Origin: Acidobacteriota bacterium
GTDB lineage: Bacteria > Acidobacteriota > Holophagae > Acanthopleuribacterales > Acanthopleuribacteraceae
Assembly: GCA_020637335.1 (NCBI GenBank)
Contig: JACJWC010000005.1
Coordinates: forward strand, 186,001 to 250,000
DNA length: 64,000 bases
Direction of reading: 5' to 3'
The position numbers and the translations under genes were made by a program. Shown in pieces: positions 51,675-58,593 of the stretch. Position 1 is the first letter of the stretch. Every line of letters begins with the position of its first letter. The notes below the pieces were generated by a model. The model saw only the letters and a program-made list of their open reading frames with translations, had not been told where the DNA came from and searched no databases.

Positions 51675-52892
51675 CTAACGTGCGTAGAGTTGCAAATGAC
51701 TGCCGATCCGATCGGCCATGTCCATGCAACGCTGTAGGTCCGGGTGCCTTACGATCAAATAGCCATCAGAAATCAGGGTTTGTTTCCAGTTGCGCCGCGG
51801 CGCGCCCAACGGCAAAAGGTTTTCGCAGACGATATGGCTGCCCATCTCGCGCCGAATATCGTCCAGACCTCGTATATCCACAATGCGTCCCTGGCCTTGA
51901 GCGCGTTTAAACACCACGGCTGCGTTGTATTTTCGTTCAATCTTCTGGGAGAACGAGCCTTTGATTTCGGCCTCGGCCCAACCGCTGAAGACATCGATAT
52001 CGCATCCGTAATTCATGAGTTCAACCGAACGACCACCGGGCGGACGCGCCCCAATCTCACCAAATACAGCTTCGCCGGACGTGCTGTAAAACCATTCCAT
52101 GTGGGTGAACCCGGTTTGGTAATTGAGCGCCTTTAAGACGGCTTGGCCCAGTTGGATACCGGCCTGGATGTGCGGTTGGTCCATATCGCGAAGGGTTAGC
52201 GTTTGGGGCGAAATCCACTCCTCACTGCGGCCAATAATCGGGTTGGGCCGGTACCAGGCCACGTTGTCATACAGGATCCGGCCATTGGCGCAGATGGTGT
52301 CGTACGTATATTCTTTGCCATCGATAAATTCTTCAACCGAGACTTCCGGCACGTGGTTGAGTTTGGGAATGATTTCAGCGAGATGGTCGGCAGAATCGAC
52401 CCGGTAGGTATCAGCACTTCCCGCACCGGCGATCGGTTTCACGACCAGCGGGAAACCAATGTCGCGGCTGGCCTGCCAAATCGCATCCACGCTGGCAGCC
52501 CGCTGGTTGCGCGGGACACGGATACCAGCCTCGGCCAAGACTTTCTTCATGACCTCCTTATCGCGAAAGGGAACGGTTTGGGCATGGTTTAAACCGGGCA
52601 CGCCCAGGCGTTCGCGTAACCGGGCGGCCAACAACATGCCGGGCTCCCATAAACATAGGATCCGCTGAAAGGGGTAACGTTGGTGGATCGGTTCGATCGC
52701 GGCCAGGACCGCCTCTTCCTGCCACATTAGACGGACGGGAATGTAGTGGTCCAGGGCTTCACGAGCCACGTCGGGCAACGATTCAACAGGCTGGTCGCCA
52801 ATCCCAAACACACGCGCACCTTGCGTTTTCAGGCCCCGCGCAAAATAGGGCATTTCCGCAGGAAAGCCAGGAGAGAAAAAAAGCACGTTCAT
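51675..52892 (-). CDS. ATP-grasp ligase, paralogue A
   Basis: 405 residues from ATG 52892 (MNVLFFSPGFPAEMPYF); GTG 52901 is a nearby alternative. The core carries FPLVVKPIAGAGSADTYRV, SVEEFIDGKEYTYDTI and HMEWFYSTSGEAVFGEIGARPPG, each aligning with paralogue B at 45362-46582 with the same spacing, so the two arose by duplication. The C-terminal ~100 residues differ more, which may reflect different acceptors. It is the first gene of the cluster; upstream is a repeat-rich region of ~600 bases where the promoter should lie. Substrates are unknown. Confidence 0.85.
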   Translation of the reverse strand: MNVLFFSPGFPAEMPYFARGLKTQGARVFGIGDQPVESLPDVAREALDHYIPVRLMWQEEAVLAAIEPIHQRYPFQRILCLWEPGMLLAARLRERLGVPGLNHAQTVPFRDKEVMKKVLAEAGIRVPRNQRAASVDAIWQASRDIGFPLVVKPIAGAGSADTYRVDSADHLAEIIPKLNHVPEVSVEEFIDGKEYTYDTICANGRILYDNVAWYRPNPIIGRSEEWISPQTLTLRDMDQPHIQAGIQLGQAVLKALNYQTGFTHMEWFYSTSGEAVFGEIGARPPGGRSVELMNYGCDIDVFSGWAEAEIKGSFSQKIERKYNAAVVFKRAQGQGRIVDIRGLDDIRREMGSHIVCENLLPLGAPRRNWKQTLISDGYLIVRHPDLQRCMDMADRIGSHLQLYAR

Positions 52893-53226
52893 ACAGCCCA
52901 CTCATGAAAAAAGGTGCAGCATTAATACCACGGGACCCGGCCAAGTTGCTAGTTTCAAGAGACCAGAGACCAGCAATCTCCCACCCAAAGAGACGACTAG
53001 GTTTCCCTCTCAAAACAGAGCACCTGCACCTCACAGCATACCAACCGCAAGAGAATCCTCTGGCGGGAAGCAGGAGCCATCCAGCCCGCAGGGCGCAAGG
53101 CCAAAGCCCTGGGTGACGAGCAACGCGAGGAACCCAGGGACAATCCCCCAACCCACCAGAGCCCGGCAGGGCGACTGAACCTGCGCCAATTAACGCTCAG
53201 TTTGTTTGTGGCTCAATTTTCTCTTT
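52893..53226. other. Intergenic region upstream of the ATP-grasp cluster with hairpins
   Basis: 334 bases without a supported gene. A long hairpin, CCCTGGGT with ACCCAGGG separated by 17 bases, lies at about 53108-53140, next to a GCCC-GCA-GGGC hairpin and a related GCCCGGCAGGGC segment. Promoter elements for the ATP-grasp operon should be here, but I cannot point to them. Confidence 0.45.
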
Positions 53227-53428
53227 GTGGCCCGGGTTGTTTTACCCGGGAAGACGGCCTTCGTCAAAACCAAGACATTGAATCGTTTTGGATGGTGGAA
53301 GGGCGCTGCCCAAAACTTTGAACTTTGAAAGAGGATAAAAAAAGTGTGGGATGGACAGGAACATCCTTGCTCTGACCAACTTTTTAAATGGGGCTTCGCC
53401 CCATCGCGGGTAGGCAACACGCGCCACA
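53227..53428 (+). repeat. Repeat family 2, full element R1 (~202 bp, inverted hairpin ends)
   Basis: Left end GTGGC then CCCGGGT-TGTTTT-ACCCGGG (53231-53250) and GAAGACGGCCTT. The right end is ATGGGG-CTTCG-CCCCAT (53388-53404), then CGCGGGT...ACACGCG and GCCACAT. The outer ends are inverted copies of each other. The ~130-base middle differs from R2, except for a CTGACCAACTTTTTAA segment before the right hairpins. Confidence 0.75.
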
Positions 53429-53490
53429 TAACGAATCCACCCCTTTCAGCACCTCAGCACTGGGGAAGGGCCATTTTCCTTACCGTTGCG

Positions 53491-54072
53491 TTAGCTTTCT
53501 GCTTTGACCTTGAGTGCAGCTTCACGCCAGCTTCTGAGGTAGGGGTTTACCTTGTATTTCGAATGAATATCGACATAATTCAAAAACCAACCGGTGAGTC
53601 CGTCCCACGCTTTTGGGTCGCCGGCTGGGTGCAGGGTCCAGCCCAGTTCGGCCAGGGTCCAGTTGGCTTTTGCGCCGTTGGTCAACATGGAGCAACAGAC
53701 AAAATTACTGGCCTCATTGGCACCGCCGCGCGCGATCGGTTCGACGTGATCGATGGTCGGGAACATTTCCCAAAAGGCCATATGGGTTTCACTCATTTTC
53801 CAATTGGGATGAAAGGGGAACGCCTCGGGCATGACCAAGCTGAGCAAGCGTAACACCCCGGGAAACAACAGCTTGCGTCCGGTATAACGATCGATAAACC
53901 CATCGCGCCAAAACACTTGCATAGCTTGATAGTTCGTAAAACTACGACCCACCCGTTTTTGGTACACAAACGGATATTCCTTTTGCAACAAGGCGATTGC
54001 CGGATCAAGGCCCTGCTCCATCAAGGTCGAACACACATCCTGAATAATCCCGGCCCGATCCTGTTCTAACAC
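53491..54072 (-). CDS. HNH-family endonuclease-like protein
   Basis: 193 residues if begun at GTG 54072, six bases from GGGAGG; GTG 54075 and 54078 are next to it, and the frame is open to 54177 without a ribosome site. Residues ~105-150 contain the HNH-type beta-beta-alpha-metal motif: FPTIDHVEPIARGGANEASNF, followed by CSMLTNGAKANWTL, which has the expected D-H, N and N positions. An FIDRYTGRKLLFPGVLRLLS segment precedes it, as in HNH proteins that recognise an aligned helix. It is bracketed by the two ~205 bp repeats R1 and R2. A homing- or restriction-like nuclease is possible; the target is unknown. Confidence 0.75.
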   Translation of the reverse strand: MLEQDRAGIIQDVCSTLMEQGLDPAIALLQKEYPFVYQKRVGRSFTNYQAMQVFWRDGFIDRYTGRKLLFPGVLRLLSLVMPEAFPFHPNWKMSETHMAFWEMFPTIDHVEPIARGGANEASNFVCCSMLTNGAKANWTLAELGWTLHPAGDPKAWDGLTGWFLNYVDIHSKYKVNPYLRSWREAALKVKAES

Positions 54073-54226
54073 CACCACCTCCCTGCTATTTTTCCCATCG
54101 GCCAATTCCCCACAAACCCAAGCCCAATCCAATCGATCCCCAACAAAAACTAGAAAGGTTAACCAAGTCAAAACCACCCAAGCCTAACAACCTGGATCGC
54201 CTTTTATGGACAGGGCGTTTTTTCTG

Positions 54227-54433
54227 ATGTGGCCCGGGTTGTTTACCCGGGGAGACGGCCTTTGGTTTTACGCGAAAATTGAATTTGGTTTGGAAGTTGG
54301 AAGAAGCGGCGCCAAGGGCCTTCTGCGGCGATTTTTCTAACCAAGGTTGTCGGATGGGTCTTAGCAGATTCGCCCTAACCAACTTTTGGAATGGGGCTTG
54401 GCCCCATCGCGGGTAAAACAACCCGCGCCACAT
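54227..54433 (+). repeat. Repeat family 2, full element R2 (~207 bp, inverted hairpin ends)
   Basis: Left end ATGTGGC then CCGGGT-TGTTT-ACCCGG and GGAGACGGCCTT. The right end is a perfect ATGGGGC-TTG-GCCCCAT stem (54391-54407) followed by a perfect CGCGGGT-AAAACA-ACCCGCG stem (54408-54427) and CCACAT. It has the same direction and layout as R1, which lies ~1 kb to the left across the HNH gene. Confidence 0.8.
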
Positions 54434-54730
54434 AGAAAGCGCATCCTTTTAAAATACGGGTCCCGGTGGCTGAACCATTCTTCCCAGGTTGGTTGTGAAA
54501 CTAAAAAAAAACCCATACCCAATCAACGTCCTTTCTATTTTTCAGCCATCGGGAAAATTGGGGCTTGCCTGTTTGGCATTTGGAACCTAATTTAATGTTA
54601 CCCCCTCAGATGCAAACGTGACCTTCCCACGTAATGCGGTGACACCGCATGCCATTTATGTCCTTCTGTGCTGGGTAAAAGGCGGAGAATCCGCGATCCT
54701 CGGAACTGAAGTACTGAGTTGGCTATTCCC

Positions 54731-54736
54731 TATAAT
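54731..54736 (+). promoter_or_regulatory. Possible -10 box for the gene at 54760
   Basis: A perfect TATAAT 24 bases before the start codon. Upstream at the right distance is only a weak TGAAGT-like -35. An imperfect inverted repeat (ATTCCCT and AGGGATAAT) spans this box, so a repressor could act here; that is speculative. Confidence 0.35.
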
Positions 54737-54759
54737 TTGGTTTAAGGGATAATAGTAAT

Positions 54760-55776
54760 ATGACTTCAATCGCAACAAAAATCGACCAACTCGTCTTTTA
54801 TCATCACAGAAAAATAACCAAATTCACAGAACTCAATCAACTTGCAATGTTTTTCGACTGGAATTTCTTAAGTGATTTGAAAAATGTGTTATTTCATAAC
54901 AAACAAATTTCAAGTCAAAAGAAAATAAAAAAAACTCAATTCATTCTGTCATGGATAGACAAAAGCCCTTATGCAAAATTTGTAAACGCTGTTTATGACG
55001 CAAACAACAATATTATTAAGCAAAAGGTTGAACTGGGTGATGCAGCTATTGTATTTTTAGATATACCAAACCTCACAAAAGGAATGCAAAAATCAACAAA
55101 GTCAAAAGCATTATTACTTCAAGCCAAAATTGGCAGCTCGAATTCCACTCAACGTGTACCTATTTATTCTTCAAAAAACGTATCTTCTACCTCAAAAGAA
55201 CTAGCGTTATATCGCAATTGGGATGATTTCGATTTATACCACTATTCAAACAGCAAAATCCCACAACAACAGAACATTAGCTTTCCAAGATGGAACACAA
55301 AACACCCACCATATGGTTGGTACTGCGTATGTCCGAGGTCTCCTAATCATCAGTGGAAATCACCATGGATGTGTGCGCCAGCATCAAACGGAAAATTTTT
55401 TAATACAACTTTTGGAAAAATGTTGGTTTCCTTTTTCCAAAACAATAGAATTTATAATTCAAGTATCGGTGATTTTTTTCAACACGAACCGAATTGGCCA
55501 GCCCAAAATATTTCAGGTTTTTTTGGGTGGGATATAGTAATCAATGAAATTTTAGCAATCTGTAAAATCTCCGCTCTACCACAATATATTTTTGGCAACA
55601 ATGCAGGCAAAAAATCGCGAGAAATCATTTCAATGATTTCAATTGATGATGTTTTCTATAGTTGCGATGATTTCGGACCGTATTTTTTTAAAACAAATTG
55701 TCGGGTTTTTGAAGCCATCACTGCTACAAATAAGAAAAAATTTCCCGTATTGACAATTATCCAATACGATGAATGA
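54760..55776 (+). CDS. AT-rich unknown protein, possible QxK-type nuclease
   Basis: A 338-residue protein rich in Lys, Asn, Ser and Ile, unlike the flanking GC-richer genes. I do not recognise the family. Around residues 91-125 it has VELGDAAIVFLDI, then ~20 residues later SKALLLQAKIGSS. An acidic E/GD strand followed by a hydrophobic strand with Q-x-K is the layout of PD-(D/E)xK nucleases whose Glu is replaced by Gln, so I suggest a restriction- or defence-type nuclease. The C-terminal half has Trp- and Cys-containing strands (YGWYCVCPRSPNHQW). AAGGGA lies ~10 bases before the ATG. It is convergent with the TIR-like gene. Confidence 0.4.
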   Translation: MTSIATKIDQLVFYHHRKITKFTELNQLAMFFDWNFLSDLKNVLFHNKQISSQKKIKKTQFILSWIDKSPYAKFVNAVYDANNNIIKQKVELGDAAIVFLDIPNLTKGMQKSTKSKALLLQAKIGSSNSTQRVPIYSSKNVSSTSKELALYRNWDDFDLYHYSNSKIPQQQNISFPRWNTKHPPYGWYCVCPRSPNHQWKSPWMCAPASNGKFFNTTFGKMLVSFFQNNRIYNSSIGDFFQHEPNWPAQNISGFFGWDIVINEILAICKISALPQYIFGNNAGKKSREIISMISIDDVFYSCDDFGPYFFKTNCRVFEAITATNKKKFPVLTIIQYDE

Positions 55777-55783
55777 TTCTTTT

Positions 55784-56779
55784 TTATTTTCTTGAAACGA
55801 GTCGTCTCAATCTTGGGCGAACACACCCAACTTTATGAAAGGGAGACAATTCCTCTGATAGAAAAATCAAATCCTTATCCTGAAAAGTTTCTAAAATTGC
55901 ATCCACCAAAATGGAAGATTGACCAACAATCTCACTCAGAGTTTGACTTGAAAAAACATTCTCGCTTACTATCAGGTCGGCGACTTTGTCAACAAGGTTG
56001 TCAAAATTTTCAATGAAAAGTTTCGCAAATGCCAAAATTCCTTCCTTTGATACGGCAAAAGGCATTCGATTCGAATTTAACGAACGATGTCTCTTAATAT
56101 ACCCATGATGTTCAATTTCATCTAGTAGGCTATCCAACTCTTCCTCGTTAAATTGTAAGTCACTTAGACAATCTAGATCAACATGTCTTTGATTCGACTC
56201 AATAGCCACCTCACAGGCTCTAATGAGAATGGATGAACTATCTTCGTCAAGACCATGTAGGACATATTCCTTCCTGATCTCTTCAAGCATAATTTCTAGA
56301 GCATTTATGATCCATTTCCCAAGGTCTTTCTTTACTCTAGGTTTCGAAGGGTCGTTTTTTGCTAAACAATACACCGCATGACTTCGATGACTCAAATCAA
56401 AAGGTAAATCAGCAGGAAACGAACCAAACGAAGAATTGAAAAAGCTTATTATGCGACTTTCTCCTATTGACTTTAAAGCATATCCATACTCAATCATCAC
56501 ATTTGGATTGGGCATCTTTCGCGCCAATATTTCATTCGAATTTACAGTGGAAATATCACAAACAAAAATATCACATTCCTCAATTTTTTCAAGAATGATT
56601 TCTGCTATATTTCTTGATCCTGATCTGTTTTTTGGGCCCTGATCCAAACAAATGCTGATATTAGGAATTTTTTTCTGTACCTCGATAATGGAATACTTGA
56701 GTAAGTCTTCAATAAATCCTCGATTGGTTGAGTTCGGCAAATCAGATTGCCAGGAATAAAACATTGAAATTTTGATCAT
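55784..56779 (-). CDS. TIR-like nucleotide-binding/hydrolase domain protein
   Basis: 331 residues from ATG 56779; a TTG 18 bases earlier is the alternative. The N-terminal ~160 residues have the pattern of the TIR-like/DRHyd group: MFYSWQSDLPNSTNRGFIED, LDQGPKNRSGSRNIAEIILE, ECDIFVCDISTV and NPNVMIEYGYAL, where the Glu of E-Y-G-Y corresponds to the catalytic Glu of NAD+-cleaving TIR folds. The C-terminal half is helical, with a winged-helix-like LDEIEHHGYIKRHR. Such proteins serve in several anti-phage systems as NADases or nucleotide hydrolases. No recognisable partner of Thoeris or CBASS type is next to it. The defence role is inference. Confidence 0.65.
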   Translation of the reverse strand: MIKISMFYSWQSDLPNSTNRGFIEDLLKYSIIEVQKKIPNISICLDQGPKNRSGSRNIAEIILEKIEECDIFVCDISTVNSNEILARKMPNPNVMIEYGYALKSIGESRIISFFNSSFGSFPADLPFDLSHRSHAVYCLAKNDPSKPRVKKDLGKWIINALEIMLEEIRKEYVLHGLDEDSSSILIRACEVAIESNQRHVDLDCLSDLQFNEEELDSLLDEIEHHGYIKRHRSLNSNRMPFAVSKEGILAFAKLFIENFDNLVDKVADLIVSENVFSSQTLSEIVGQSSILVDAILETFQDKDLIFLSEELSPFHKVGCVRPRLRRLVSRK

Positions 56780-57077
56780 AAGATAAAATTGTCCCAACTA
56801 CATAATTTCGATGAATTTACATGGCATTCTTCAATTGAACCAGGATTGCACCTTACAATATGGATTTCGTCACCGTTTACAATATGAAAATTGGCATGTT
56901 TCCTTTCGTGTATTTCTTTTTCCTCCTAATCGATCCTGTTTTCCAATCATTTTCTTAGCCATGGTACCCTCCAAGAACGGCCATTTAACCAATTAACTCT
57001 ACATAATGTATGTCCTGGGAGGGAAACACACACAATATGTTGATATTTTTTTACCTAAAATCGGGGTTTAACGGGAA

Positions 57078-58544
57078 TCACCCATTTAGAAGGTCTTCTA
57101 CGGTTCTGAATTCTTCTAGGGCGGCTTCAAGTTGTTCGACGATTTCGGCGGCCAGGATGTGGGGGGCGGGTAGGTTTTCGGTGTCTTGTAGCGCATCGTC
57201 TTTGAGCCAGAAGATGTCGAGGTTGGTTTTGTCGCGGGCGATGATTTCGTCGTAGCTGTAGGCGCGCCATCGGCCATCGGGGTTGGATTCCGACCAGGTC
57301 CCCCGGCGTTGGCTGCGGTCTGAGGCTTGGTAAAGGGCGATGAATTCATCGAAATCATTGCGTTTGAGCGGGTTTCCTTTGAGCGTTTTGTGGATGTTCG
57401 TGCGGTAATCGTAGATCCACAGCTCTTGGGTCCAAGCCGATTTACTGGCCGGCCTGTTGTCAAAGAAGATGACGTTGGCCTTGACACCTTGGGCGTAGAA
57501 GATCCCGGTCGGTAAGCGTAACAGGGTGTGGAAATCGGTGCGTTCGAGCAGGTTCTTGCGCACGGTTTCACCGGCGCCACCTTCGAAGAGCACGTTATCG
57601 GGTACGACGACGGCGGCTTTGCCATCGATCTTGAGCATGTTGGCGATGTGCTGCACGAAGTTGAGCTGTTTGTTGGAGGTGGTGCCCCAGAAATCCTCAC
57701 GTTCATAGACCAGCTTTTCCTGTTCCTTTTTACCGGTCTTTTCGTTGATAACGGTAATGGAACTCTTCTTGCCGAAGGGCGGATTGGCCAGAACCATATC
57801 GACCCGATCATCGCCGACCTCTTTGGCCAGGGCATCGTTGGCGGTGATGGGACATTCGTCACCGCCGATACCGTGTAAGTAGAGGTTCATGGCACACAGG
57901 CGAACCACGCTGTCGACGATATCATTCCCGCGCAGGGCGTGTTCTTTGAGGTGTTTTCGGTCGGCTTTGGAGTGGGCAGTTTTGGCCATGTAATCGTGGG
58001 CGGCCAATAAAAAGCCGCCGGTACCACAGGCGGGATCGGCAACGGTATCGGTGGGTTTGGGTTGCATCACTTCGACCATTGCCTGGATTAACGGGCGCGG
58101 GGTAAAGTATTGCCCGGCACCGCCTTTCACATCCTGAGCGTTGCGTTCCAACAGGCCTTCGTAGATGTCACCTTTCACGTCCGCCGGCAAGGTGGACCAC
58201 TGCTCCTTGTCGATCATCTTGATCAAGCGTTCCAGCTTGGCGGGGTCCTGGATTTTGTTCTGCGCCTTGCGAAAGATGGTGCCTAACATGCCGCCTTTTT
58301 TGCCTAGGCTTTCCAGGGTATGGCGGTATTGCAGTTCTAAATCATCACCATCGAGCTTGACCAAATGACCCCAATTGAATTTAGTCGGCACCTGGACATG
58401 CTGACCGGCCTTGTCCCGCTCATCGGCCATTTTGAGGAAGATCAAATACGTAATCTGCTCGACATAATCCCCATAACCCACACCGTCATCACGTAAGACG
58501 TGGGCGTAGTTCCAGACTTTGTTTACTATTTCTGATGCGCTCAT
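57078..58544 (-). CDS. hsdM: Type I restriction-modification methyltransferase subunit HsdM
   Basis: A 488-residue N6-adenine methyltransferase. An N-terminal helical HsdM_N domain (IVNKVWNYAHVLRDDGVGYG, LIFLKMADERDK) is followed by GQYFTPRPLIQAMVEVM, the SAM motif DPACGTGGFLLAAHDY and the catalytic NPPFG in MVLANPPFGKKSS. It works with HsdS to methylate the recognition site. It is the GC-rich member (about 53% by eye) of an otherwise AT-rich locus. It lies 49 bases downstream of the helicase gene, separated by an AT-rich leader that could contain its own promoter. Its start codon at 58544 is ATG. Confidence 0.93.
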   Translation of the reverse strand: MSASEIVNKVWNYAHVLRDDGVGYGDYVEQITYLIFLKMADERDKAGQHVQVPTKFNWGHLVKLDGDDLELQYRHTLESLGKKGGMLGTIFRKAQNKIQDPAKLERLIKMIDKEQWSTLPADVKGDIYEGLLERNAQDVKGGAGQYFTPRPLIQAMVEVMQPKPTDTVADPACGTGGFLLAAHDYMAKTAHSKADRKHLKEHALRGNDIVDSVVRLCAMNLYLHGIGGDECPITANDALAKEVGDDRVDMVLANPPFGKKSSITVINEKTGKKEQEKLVYEREDFWGTTSNKQLNFVQHIANMLKIDGKAAVVVPDNVLFEGGAGETVRKNLLERTDFHTLLRLPTGIFYAQGVKANVIFFDNRPASKSAWTQELWIYDYRTNIHKTLKGNPLKRNDFDEFIALYQASDRSQRRGTWSESNPDGRWRAYSYDEIIARDKTNLDIFWLKDDALQDTENLPAPHILAAEIVEQLEAALEEFRTVEDLLNG

Positions 58545-58593
58545 ATTCTCTATACTTTATAATTTAATATTTCTGTACGTTTAATTGATGTAA

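Larger units (their letters stand above)
54073..54759. other. Intergenic stretch between HNH gene and AT-rich island
   Basis: About 687 bases. It holds repeat element R2 (54227-54433), then ~325 bases with two short hairpins: ATGCGG-TGACA-CCGCAT around 54636-54652 and GCGGA-GAA-TCCGC around 54682-54694. The leader and likely promoter of the next gene lie at its right end. Base composition falls towards A+T here, marking the left border of the island. Confidence 0.5.

Noticed and set aside
53108..53140. Possible CRISPR-like or terminator repeat (long hairpin CCCTGGGT/ACCCAGGG)
   Set aside because: It is a single hairpin, not a spaced array, and has no T tract; only noted as intergenic structure.
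53227..54433. Integron attC sites flanking a cassette gene
   Set aside because: The elements have inverted hairpin ends but I find no core/inverse-core pair (RYYYAAC and GTTRRRY) at the right places, the enclosed gene is in opposite direction, and no integron integrase is present.
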